Source: an uncultured Planctomycetaceae bacterium (GTDB taxonomy: Bacteria > Planctomycetota > Planctomycetia > Planctomycetales > Planctomycetaceae). From it: DNA of 22,204 nt. The notes under the pieces are model-generated. The model saw only the letters and a list, made by a program, of their open reading frames with translations. It was not told the DNA's origin and made no database searches. Positions within the stretch are counted from its first letter, which is position 1. Each line of letters opens with the position of its first letter. Of the stretch, positions 15,352 to 22,204 are shown piece by piece. The stretch lies in assembly GCA_937952455.1 (NCBI GenBank), contig CALFYU010000514.1, forward strand, positions 1 through 22,204, in the 5' to 3' direction. The translations under genes and the position numbers were made by a program.

Positions 15352-16626
15352 TCAATTCCGCGCGACCGTGGGGGCAATTCTCACGATTTCCGAGCCGGGA
15401 TAATAGTAGCTGAGAATCTGCTCCGCCGTGCGCCCCAGCTGTGCTTGCCCCCGCGCTCCCCATTGGCACAACCCCGCGCCATGTCCGTGGCCGCGGCCAT
15501 GAATGAGGAATTCCCCGCGCCGCTCGACGCGAAAACTGGGACTCCGCACACCCGTATCCGCCAGCGCCGTGCGCAGACGATCGGCACGGATCTTGGCGTG
15601 TCCCCCCTGATATCGGGCGTCGAACTCCGCCAGCCGCCCCGGAACGACCGGCGGGACGGCATTCAGAGAAACGACCGGCCCCCAGGACTTCGAGGTACTA
15701 CCGAGAATCGGCGACAGCTTCTGCCGCAGTTCCTCAGCGCTCAGAGAAGCCTCCCAGCGGTAGTATTTCGCATCTCGGCAATAGTCACAGGGGACGCTTG
15801 CCACCGCGGGCGCGGCATCGTCAAACAACTCTGTCCCTTGCAGCGTCTGTCCGCCGCAGACCGCCGAATAATAGGTGCAGAACAAACGCCCGCCGTAGAT
15901 ACAAACCAGGCCCCGCGTCTCGTCGACAATCTGCCGACTGGTCGTCGATTCGCCGGCCAGCAGCCGCCCGGCAGAGCGGTATTGATAACCCAGATACTTT
16001 TGACTGCGGGTGCCTGCATAGACGTCGAACAGGCCGTCGCGAGGTGCCTGTCCCATTTGATACAGGGCATAGGTACGGGCCACGACCGCCTGTGCCTGGC
16101 GGGCCTCGTCGGGAAACGCGGCCGGCATCTCGCTGTCCACGACGCTCGCCACGTACTGCTCCAGCGGCAGAACATTCACTGCCGTCAGTTTGCGACCAGG
16201 GCGGCGGAACAGCCGGAGCGTGCCGCGGTATTGATGGCCGTTCACCCAAATCGCCGGAGACTGCCGGGGATGAAATTCCAGCCGGGTCACCGGATAGTGC
16301 GTGCCGCCGACTTGGAATCCGGTTTTCGTCACCGTGACAGACGTCGCTTCAAGTTTCTCTGCTTCCCCTAGACGAAGTGGATTGTCGACCGGTTGCACGC
16401 GGAAGGGGCTGTCGATCTGGATCTCGACCGCATCGACCGGCACGGACGTGAGATTCACGCGTATGGCGGAGGAGATCCCGGAGATCGGTTGCTTGCCGGA
16501 CGGGACCTGTAGCGCCGGTTGGCGAACCACCTTTTCGCCGTCGCGGCGGTCCGGCGGCCACAACGCGTAAGTTACCCCCGCGACGACTACCAGAAACAGC
16601 AACGCACGGCTTCGTCCATGTGACAT
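15352..16626 (-). CDS. SpoIID/LytB-domain protein (putative peptidoglycan lytic transglycosylase)
   Basis: A 424-residue protein from the ATG at 16626. Residues 7-22 (RALLFLVVVAGVTYAL) are a signal anchor. Residues about 145-415 hold the SpoIID domain: VLPLEQYVASVVDSEMPAAF, where Glu166 of SEMP matches the catalytic Glu of SpoIID, then ARQAQAVVARTYALYQM, YYSAVCGGQT (252-261), and GRGHGHGAGLCQWGARGQAQ (377-396). Cys280-x-x-Cys283 in VPCDYCRD could bind metal with the downstream His cluster. SpoIID cleaves glycan strands stripped of stem peptides. In a non-sporulating planctomycete a role in wall remodelling is a reasonable inference. Residues about 45-140 are a beta-rich N-terminal region of unknown role. 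The TPR/alpha-CTD gene lies upstream on the same strand and the DUF493 gene downstream. Confidence 0.9.
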   Translation of the reverse strand: MSHGRSRALLFLVVVAGVTYALWPPDRRDGEKVVRQPALQVPSGKQPISGISSAIRVNLTSVPVDAVEIQIDSPFRVQPVDNPLRLGEAEKLEATSVTVTKTGFQVGGTHYPVTRLEFHPRQSPAIWVNGHQYRGTLRLFRRPGRKLTAVNVLPLEQYVASVVDSEMPAAFPDEARQAQAVVARTYALYQMGQAPRDGLFDVYAGTRSQKYLGYQYRSAGRLLAGESTTSRQIVDETRGLVCIYGGRLFCTYYSAVCGGQTLQGTELFDDAAPAVASVPCDYCRDAKYYRWEASLSAEELRQKLSPILGSTSKSWGPVVSLNAVPPVVPGRLAEFDARYQGGHAKIRADRLRTALADTGVRSPSFRVERRGEFLIHGRGHGHGAGLCQWGARGQAQLGRTAEQILSYYYPGSEIVRIAPTVARN

Positions 16627-16680
16627 GCGGTACCATTGTGCCGACGACGCGTTTCGGCGGCGAGGGAATTGGTTAGAACC

Positions 16681-16758
16681 AGTTTCAAAACCCGGTCGTG
16701 CTTGTTCGAGAACCTTTCATGAAAGTGTCTGCGCGACGCATCAGAGGGTCTTGAAACT
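16681..16758. repeat. Imperfect inverted repeat flanking a 12-bp palindrome
   Basis: AGTTTCAAAACCC (16681-16693) is repeated in inverted form as GGGTCTTGAAACT (16746-16758), 12 of 13 positions matching. The perfect palindrome CTTTCATGAAAG (16714-16725) sits between them. It lies in the 151-bp gap after the TPR/alpha-CTD gene and before the SpoIID-like gene. It could be an mRNA stem or a protein-binding site. Confidence 0.4.
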
Positions 16759-16777
16759 ACTTGTACAAAGTTCGGGA

Positions 16778-18103
16778 TCAGTCGTTTCGCAGTTTCATGC
16801 CGATATCGGCCAGTTTCCGCCGGACCTCGTTGAGGGAGGTCACGCCGAAATTCTTGCTTTCGAGGAGTTCGTCCGGCGTGCGGGAGGTCAATTCGCCCAG
16901 CGTGTTGATCCCCAGCCGCGACATACATTTGCGGGCGCGGACCGACAGGTTCAAATCGGCCACGGGACGATTCATCAGCGCCTGTTCCTGCGGCGACAAA
17001 TCCTCGTTTCGAATTCCGTAATCGCGGTGCTTGTCCCGCGGCACGGATTGCCCCAGCTTCAACCCCTTGGATTCCATCATCTCGCGGATTTCGACCAGCG
17101 ACGTTTCGCCGAAGTTCTTGCCGGCCAGCAAATCGCTCTCGGACAATTGCGTCAAATCGCCCAGGTTGCGCACGCCCATCTTCTGCAGGCAATTGCGGCT
17201 TCGCACGGACAATTCAAAATCGGTGACGGGCGTCAATAGGTCCTGATTCAACCGCCGCTGCGACCGCATGATGTCTTCGTCGAAGTACATGTCGTGCGAC
17301 GCGTCGATGTCGCGGAGATACAGCGCCGCCCTGGCGTGATTGGGATAGACGTCGAGCACTTTGCGGAAGCAATAGGCGGCGGCGCGATAGTTTTCGCTGT
17401 CTTCATAGAGCAGCCCGAGGTTCAGCAAGGCCCCCAGATACAGCGGCGGTCGCGACAACGCCCGCTCATAAAGCCGAATGGCCTCCTGGTCGTTGCCGTG
17501 CAGCGAGTTGATCCCGGCGAGTGAAAACAGGGCGCGGGCGTGATGCGGATCGATGTCGACCGCCCGCTCGAAATATTCGATGGCGCCATAGGTATCGCCC
17601 CGATCCGAATAAATGCAGCCGTACTGATAGGAATATTCGGCGCGGGTGGCCCCTTCACGGGCAACGCTGCGGAGCAGTTCTTCCGCTTCGTCGACGCGGC
17701 CGGCAGCTCGGACGGCACCCGCCTTGAGCAGCGTGCTTTGCACGGGGTCGTAGCCCCCCTTAATCGCCCGGTCAAACGACTTGATGGCTTCGTCAAACTG
17801 ACCCAGACCGATTTGGGCGTTGGCCAAATAAAAGGAGGCCAGTCCGTTGTCTTTGATCTGGGACAAGCAGTCGACCGCTTCGTGGTGCAGCCCGACGAGA
17901 TAAGCGCCAATACCGGCGGCGAGACACTTTTCCGGTGACGAATCGCCGCGATGAATTTCGTCCAACAACACCCGGACTTCCTGCGTCACGTCCCGGTGCT
18001 GGTCGTGCGCCACGGCCTCTTCCAATTCGCGGACATCGTCCACACCGAGCGTCCCCCGCCCCCGCAGAATGGCCTGCACATCAATCATTTCAGTCACGCT
18101 CAC
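16778..18103 (-). CDS. TPR protein with two tandem RNA polymerase alpha-CTD domains
   Basis: A 441-residue protein. The start is GTG at 18103 with AGAGGAG 8 nt upstream. Residues about 60-265 are TPR repeats, for example ASFYLANAQIGLGQFDEAIK, EYSYQYGCIYSDRGDTYGAI and ALFSLAGINSLHGNDQEAIR. Two RpoA C-terminal-type domains follow (about 291-351 and 381-441). The first reads ELSVRSRNCLQKMGVRNLGD, then KNFGETSLVEI; it keeps counterparts of E. coli Arg265, Asn268, Cys269, Gly296, Ser299 and Glu302 (Arg301, Asn304, Cys305, Gly332, Ser335, Glu338). The second (LNLSVRARKCMSRLGINTLG, then KNFGVTSLNEV) keeps Arg389, Cys393, Gly420, Ser423 and Glu426, but Asn268 is Lys392. Lys298 is Thr in both. There is no alpha assembly domain, so this is not RpoA. 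It may bind UP-element-like DNA or activators, or simply use helix-hairpin-helix-type folds for nucleic acid. Function unknown. Confidence 0.92.
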   Translation of the reverse strand: MSVTEMIDVQAILRGRGTLGVDDVRELEEAVAHDQHRDVTQEVRVLLDEIHRGDSSPEKCLAAGIGAYLVGLHHEAVDCLSQIKDNGLASFYLANAQIGLGQFDEAIKSFDRAIKGGYDPVQSTLLKAGAVRAAGRVDEAEELLRSVAREGATRAEYSYQYGCIYSDRGDTYGAIEYFERAVDIDPHHARALFSLAGINSLHGNDQEAIRLYERALSRPPLYLGALLNLGLLYEDSENYRAAAYCFRKVLDVYPNHARAALYLRDIDASHDMYFDEDIMRSQRRLNQDLLTPVTDFELSVRSRNCLQKMGVRNLGDLTQLSESDLLAGKNFGETSLVEIREMMESKGLKLGQSVPRDKHRDYGIRNEDLSPQEQALMNRPVADLNLSVRARKCMSRLGINTLGELTSRTPDELLESKNFGVTSLNEVRRKLADIGMKLRND

Positions 18104-18243
18104 CGCGATAACTCCTCTTATCCCACCAAAATTGTCTTATCGCCGCGCCGCCCGCTTAAACGGCGTCAATTTGTCATCAACGGGTACATACGAACGCGAT
18201 GTCCAATAAAAAATGACGATTCCCTAGCAGAGACACCGCCACT

Positions 18244-18272
18244 TTGTATTTCGTGTCACGTCGTGGTAAAGT
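18244..18272 (+). promoter_or_regulatory. Weak promoter candidate inside a spaced inverted repeat
   Basis: TTGTAT (18244-18249) and TAAAGT (18267-18272) are 17 bp apart, upstream of the DUF1549/DUF1553 gene. The arms TTTGTAT (18243-18249) and ATACAAA (18273-18279) are exact inverted copies bracketing the pair. The hexamers are only 4/6 matches. Confidence 0.3.
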
Positions 18273-18378
18273 ATACAAACGTTGCTGGTGTATGCAAGTT
18301 GGTCCGCTCGTTGGCCTTGTGCCGCGCCTGGCCAAGTGATTATTACGCTATTGTTTCCGTCAAATCGCCCTGGATTGC

Positions 18379-20703
18379 ATGCCTGACAAACCCTCCCAGA
18401 CAATACGCCGACGGCGGCCGACGACCATCCGCTTGGCACTGGTTCCCGCCGCTCTCGCCGTGGTACTGCTCGCCCTGGTGCTCCCTCCCGGCCAGGAACT
18501 CCGGGCCGACCCGACCGCTGAGACGTCTCCGTTTTCCGAAGAGGAAATCTCCTACTGGGCATTTCAACCGGTCGTGCGGCCTGAGGTCCCCGCAACGCCG
18601 ACGCAACGAACCCCGATCGACGCGTTCATTCTTAAGCGATTGCAGGAAAAAGGGTTATCGCTCTCCGCCACGGCCCCGCGGCGAGTGCTGATCCGGCGAG
18701 CGACTTACGATCTCTGGGGGTTGCCCCCCACGCCCGACCAGATCGACGCGTTCGTTAACGATCCCGCCCCCGATGCTTACGAACAATTGATCGAGCGGCT
18801 GTTGGCCAGCCCGCGTTACGGCGAACGCTGGGGCCGCTATTGGCTTGACGTCGTGCGGTTTTCGGAAACGGCCGGATTCAATGCCGATCCAATGCGGCCA
18901 TTGGCTTACAAATACCGCGACTACGTGATCCGCGCGTTCAACGACGACACGCCCTACGACCGGTTTGTCCAGGAACAATTGGCCGGTGATGAACTCTTTC
19001 CCGACAATCCCGAGGCCTTGACCGCGACGGGATTCAATCGCCTCTGGCCGGACGAAAGCAACGCCTCGAACGTTGAATTGGCCCGGCAGAGCATGCTCAA
19101 CGACATGACCGGGACGGTCGGCGCGGTGTTTTTGGGCATGTCGTTCGGTTGCGCGCAGTGCCACGACCACAAGTTCGACCCGATCCTGCAAAAGGACTTT
19201 TACCGGCTGCAGGCCTTCTTTGCGCCCATGATTCCCGTCGATCGTATGGCGGGTGGAGATGAATCGGCATTGACGGAGTACCGCGAAGCACTCGCCCGCT
19301 GGGAAGCAGAGTCCTCGGCACTCCGCAAAGAATTGTGGGACCTGGAATTGGCGCCGCGAGCGGAGGTCACGCATGTCAAACGATTGAAGTTCCCCGCAAT
19401 CGTGTTGGCTGCCATCGACACGCCCCCCTGGGAGCGAACCGCTCTACAGAATCAATTGGCGTTCTGGAGCGAACGTCAGATTGAATTCAAAGACGAGCAG
19501 ATCGTCGAAAAACTGGACGAGTCGCAGCGCAAACGGCGGGAGGAACTGCGGGAACAGATTGAATCGTTGCAGAAAAACCGCCCTGCCCCGCCGGTCGATC
19601 TGAAGGTCATGGCGGCCGTCGATGGGATGGCGATTCCCAAGACCGCGTTGCTGGCCGGGGGGAGCTACAACAAACCGGTCGAGGAAGTGCAGCCGGGATT
19701 CCCCACCATTCTGCAAGCCAAGCAGACGTTCGAACCAGCCAAGATCGTACCGCCCCGCGAAGGGACAACCGGACGGCGGGCGGCGCTCGCGCAGTGGCTG
19801 ACCAACCCCGAGCATCCGCTCACAGCCCGGGTGATGGTTAACCGCATCTGGCAAGGGCACTTTGGGCGGGGCATCGTCGCCAACGCCAACGACTTCGGCA
19901 CACAAACCGCCGCGCCGTCCCATCCGCAGTTGTTGGATTGGCTGGCCAGCGAATTTGTCGCCCAAGGCTGGAGCATGAAAGCCCTGCATCGTTTGATCAT
20001 GAATTCGGCCGTTTATCGCCAGTCGAGCATCGCGACCGACGAACGCGCGCGGGAACTGGACGAGGGGAACGAACTTTATTCGCGGTTTCCGCGGCGGCGA
20101 TTGGACGCCGAGGCGATTCGTGACGGAATGCTGGCCGTCTCTGGGGAATTGAGTCTAAAAATGTACGGCCCGGGCGTGCAACCGGAACTGCCACCGAATT
20201 TCAGCGCGCGGGAGGCCTGGAAGGTTTCAAAAGATCCCGCCGAGCGCAACCGCCGGTCGGTATATATCCTATCCAAGCGAAATCTGCCCTACCCGCTGTT
20301 GGACGTGTTTGACTTTCCCGATATGCATGAGAGTTGCGCACAACGGCAAGAAACGACAATTGCCCCACAAGCCCTCTCGCTCTTAAACAGCGGACTGGTG
20401 CTCGGATTGGCGGAGAATTTTGCCGCCAAGGTGATCCAAGAGCATCCCGGAGCGGAGATGGATGTTTGGATCGTTCAAGCCTATCGCCAGGCACTGGGGC
20501 GGCAGCCGGAAACCGAGGAGGTGCAAGCGGCCCGCGAGTTTATTGCTTTGCAGCAAACCGAGATCGCCCGGCACCGCGCCGCCGGCGGACCGTCGCTGTA
20601 TCCGGAAAAGCTGCCGCCGGTGTTGGAACCCGCCTGGATCGGCGGTTGGGTCGATTTCTGTCACGCCCTGTTGAACAGCAACGAGTTTTTGTACATCGAT
20701 TGA
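18379..20703 (+). CDS. DUF1549/DUF1553 (PSD1-type) exported protein with a CxxCH motif
   Basis: A 774-residue protein from the ATG at 18379. The basic N-terminus (IRRRRPTTIR) and hydrophobic segment (LALVPAALAVVLLALVLP) form a signal peptide or anchor. The DUF1549 block (about 75-290) has TPIDAFILKRLQEKGLSLS, LIRRATYDLWGLPPTPDQID, LLASPRYGERWGRYWLDVVR, then SFGCAQCHDHKFDPI, where Cys258-x-x-Cys261-His262 is a possible c-type heme site. A charged helical insert (about 295-410) separates it from DUF1553 (about 480-765), with MVNRIWQGHFGRGIVANAND, HRLIMNSAVYRQSS, RFPRRRLDAEAIRDGML and ETTIAPQALSLLNS. The C-terminal cytochrome-type domain of some longer relatives is absent. The DUF1501 gene follows after 24 bp. 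This pairing is common in planctomycetes and often proposed to act in complex polysaccharide or sulfated-sugar use, but the reaction is unknown. Confidence 0.92.
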   Translation: MPDKPSQTIRRRRPTTIRLALVPAALAVVLLALVLPPGQELRADPTAETSPFSEEEISYWAFQPVVRPEVPATPTQRTPIDAFILKRLQEKGLSLSATAPRRVLIRRATYDLWGLPPTPDQIDAFVNDPAPDAYEQLIERLLASPRYGERWGRYWLDVVRFSETAGFNADPMRPLAYKYRDYVIRAFNDDTPYDRFVQEQLAGDELFPDNPEALTATGFNRLWPDESNASNVELARQSMLNDMTGTVGAVFLGMSFGCAQCHDHKFDPILQKDFYRLQAFFAPMIPVDRMAGGDESALTEYREALARWEAESSALRKELWDLELAPRAEVTHVKRLKFPAIVLAAIDTPPWERTALQNQLAFWSERQIEFKDEQIVEKLDESQRKRREELREQIESLQKNRPAPPVDLKVMAAVDGMAIPKTALLAGGSYNKPVEEVQPGFPTILQAKQTFEPAKIVPPREGTTGRRAALAQWLTNPEHPLTARVMVNRIWQGHFGRGIVANANDFGTQTAAPSHPQLLDWLASEFVAQGWSMKALHRLIMNSAVYRQSSIATDERARELDEGNELYSRFPRRRLDAEAIRDGMLAVSGELSLKMYGPGVQPELPPNFSAREAWKVSKDPAERNRRSVYILSKRNLPYPLLDVFDFPDMHESCAQRQETTIAPQALSLLNSGLVLGLAENFAAKVIQEHPGAEMDVWIVQAYRQALGRQPETEEVQAAREFIALQQTEIARHRAAGGPSLYPEKLPPVLEPAWIGGWVDFCHALLNSNEFLYID

Positions 20704-20727
20704 TTTGTACTCAGGGAATCCCCCTAC

Positions 20728-22176
20728 ATGCATGCTCACTTCGCCGCCCATCAACCGCACTGCCAGTCGCCGCGGTCGCGCCGGGAATTCTTGGTGCGGG
20801 CGGGGGGCGGATTCGGGGCGCTGGCGCTGCAGGGTTTGTTGCAACAGGATCGCGTGTCCGCTGCCGAAAAGCCGTCCGCCGATCCGCTGGCTGCGCGGGC
20901 CGGCCATTATTTCGGTCAGGCAAAGAGCTGCATTTTCCTGTTCATGGACGGCGGCCCCAGCCACCTCGACACGTTCGATCCCAAGCCGCTGGTGAATGAA
21001 TACGCCGGCAAGCCGCTGCCCGATTCGGTCGAACGCGTGATCACTCCGATGGGCGTCTCGGACAATACGCTGCTGGAAAGCAAACGAAAGTGGACCCGCT
21101 ACGGCGAGAGCGGCATACCCGTATCCGATTGGTATCCGCACGTCGGCGAATGCATCGACGATATCGCCGTGATCCGTTCCTGCTGGGCCGACGGATTGAA
21201 CCACGTCGGCAGCGTCTGCCAGATGAACACCGGCAGCATCCTCGCCGGCCGGCCAAGCCTAGGGGCGTGGGTTAACTACGGACTGGGGACCGAGAACCAA
21301 AATCTCCCCGGGTTCGTCGTGCTGCTGGATAATGCCAAAGAACCGCCGGGCGGCAGCCGTGTCTGGGGGACCGGCTTTATGCCGGCGACGTACCAGGGAA
21401 CGCGATTCCGCAACGGCAAAAGCCCGATTCTGCATCTCGCATCCCCCGAAACGATCGCCGCCACACAACAGCGAAACAAGCTCGACTTCCTCGCACAAAT
21501 CAACCGCAGACACCTCGACCAGCGCGGCGGGGATTCGCAATTGGAAGCCCGCATCGCCAGCTACGAACTGGCATTTCGCATGCAGGCTCACGCCCCCGAA
21601 ACGGTCGACCTGTCGGAGGAAACGGCCGAGACGCAAGAGCTGTACGGCCTGGACCAAAAGGAAACGGCCGCATTCGGCAAGAACTGCCTGCTGGCCCGCC
21701 GGCTGGTCGAACGGGGGGTGCGTTTCATTCAGCTCTACTCCGGTTCGGGCAGCAAGTGGGATGCCCACTCGAAAATCGAGGAGAACCACACCAAGTATTG
21801 CGGGAGCACTGATCGACCGATCGCCGGATTGCTTAAGGACCTCAAGCGCCGCGGCTTGTTGGATTCGACGCTGGTGATCTGGGGCGGCGAATTCGGCCGG
21901 ACGGCGATGTCGGAAAAAGGGGACGGCCGCGACCACAATCCCTACGGCTTCACGATGTGGATGGCCGGCGGGGGCGTCCAGGGAGGCCAAATCATCGGCC
22001 AGACCGACGACTTCGGCTTACACGCCGTCGAGAACCGCGCGCACGTGCACGACCTGCATGCGACGATCCTGGAACTGATGGGCCTGGACCACACGCAAAC
22101 AATCTACCATCACCAGGGCCGGCCGGAACGGCCGACGGTGAATGAAGGGGAAGTGATTGCGGATGTGTTTGTGTGA
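20728..22176 (+). CDS. DUF1501 protein with Tat leader
   Basis: A 482-residue protein from the ATG at 20728, with AGGGAA upstream. The leader SRREFLVRAGGGFGALALQG (about 17-36) carries the twin-arginine motif, so it is exported folded. Core motifs are IFLFMDGGPSHLDTFDPKPL, AVIRSCWADGLNHVGSVCQM, PGFVVLLDNAKEPPGG, FIQLYSGSGSKWDAHSKIEE, VIWGGEFGRTAMSEKGDGRD and YGFTMWMAGGGVQGGQIIGQ. These place it in DUF1501, related to the alkaline phosphatase/sulfatase superfamily by the metal-binding-like Asp and His positions, with no proven enzymatic activity. It is translationally close (24 bp) to the DUF1549/DUF1553 gene and is presumably its functional partner. Length is normal. It differs clearly from the DUF1501 protein at 7716 and shares only the core motifs. 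Confidence 0.92.
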   Translation: MHAHFAAHQPHCQSPRSRREFLVRAGGGFGALALQGLLQQDRVSAAEKPSADPLAARAGHYFGQAKSCIFLFMDGGPSHLDTFDPKPLVNEYAGKPLPDSVERVITPMGVSDNTLLESKRKWTRYGESGIPVSDWYPHVGECIDDIAVIRSCWADGLNHVGSVCQMNTGSILAGRPSLGAWVNYGLGTENQNLPGFVVLLDNAKEPPGGSRVWGTGFMPATYQGTRFRNGKSPILHLASPETIAATQQRNKLDFLAQINRRHLDQRGGDSQLEARIASYELAFRMQAHAPETVDLSEETAETQELYGLDQKETAAFGKNCLLARRLVERGVRFIQLYSGSGSKWDAHSKIEENHTKYCGSTDRPIAGLLKDLKRRGLLDSTLVIWGGEFGRTAMSEKGDGRDHNPYGFTMWMAGGGVQGGQIIGQTDDFGLHAVENRAHVHDLHATILELMGLDHTQTIYHHQGRPERPTVNEGEVIADVFV

Positions 22177-22189
22177 TTCCAGATTACCC

Positions 22190-22204
22190 CCCGGCAAAGC
22201 CGGG
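22190..22204 (+). terminator. GC hairpin after the DUF1501 gene, cut by the window edge
   Basis: CCCGGC (22190-22195) pairs with GCCGGG (22199-22204) around an AAA loop, 14 nt after the stop codon. Three further C lie before the stem, so it probably extends beyond the window. Its location suits a terminator, and its core also matches the hairpin at 960-987. Confidence 0.45.

Noticed and set aside
15293..15469. 59-codon N-terminal extension of the DUF493 protein
   Set aside because: It overlaps the end of the SpoIID-like gene and adds sequence unlike the family, which begins near the ATG at 15292.
15445..16371. 308-codon open frame antisense to the SpoIID-like gene
   Set aside because: The opposite strand carries all SpoIID signature motifs; the antisense product is low-quality and Arg/Pro-rich.
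16778..17260. Calling the gene rpoA
   Set aside because: Only C-terminal alpha domains are present; the N-terminal assembly domain is missing and TPR repeats take its place.
1..22204. CRISPR array, prophage or defence system
   Set aside because: No regularly spaced direct repeats, no cas, integrase, capsid or toxin-antitoxin-like genes were seen anywhere in the window.

Overview
The window looks like chromosomal DNA of a planctomycete (Planctomycetota, probably order Planctomycetales). The evidence is the set of family-typical proteins: two DUF1501 proteins with twin-arginine leaders, a DUF1549/DUF1553 protein with a CxxCH motif, a DUF1571 protein, a YdjY-domain protein, a PQQ-like beta-propeller and a TPR protein carrying RNA polymerase alpha C-terminal domains. 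GC content is moderately high and genes are widely spaced. I cannot name a genus from sequence alone.

Layout. 1-3353 (minus): a DUF1571 protein running off the left edge, a secreted YdjY-domain protein and a serine alpha/beta hydrolase. 3397-7251 (plus): a secreted helical-repeat/beta-sandwich protein, a 181-bp inverted-repeat MITE-like element, a secreted PQQ-like propeller, and a secreted alpha/beta-hydrolase-fold protein whose nucleophile elbow has Glu in place of Ser. 7274-9338 (minus): a DUF1501 protein followed by a CrcB/FluC fluoride channel; the DUF1501 start is obscured by an 11-bp G tract. 9547-10581 (plus): a REC-PAS-LuxR response regulator, then tRNA-Gln(UUG). 10855-11382 (minus): an unrecognised protein. 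11723-14981 (plus): a clear sigma-70-like promoter and an argB-argD-argF operon. 15005-18103 (minus): a TPR protein with two alpha-CTDs, a SpoIID/LytB-type protein and a DUF493 protein. 18379-22176 (plus): the common planctomycete DUF1549/DUF1553 + DUF1501 pair, closed by a GC hairpin at the window edge.

How the genes work together. argBDF supplies three steps of arginine synthesis: acetylglutamate phosphorylation, acetylornithine transamination and citrulline formation. The DUF1553/DUF1501 pair is an exported module of unproven function. Most remaining genes encode exported or envelope proteins of unknown role.

The window is mostly ordinary planctomycete core or accessory DNA, and I see no phage, CRISPR or defence island. 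The points most worth a second look are the TPR + tandem alpha-CTD protein, the MITE-like element between two exported-protein genes, the hydrolase-fold protein lacking its nucleophile, the G tract at the DUF1501 start, and the repeated hairpins with a CCGG-(G)CAAAG-CCGG core.
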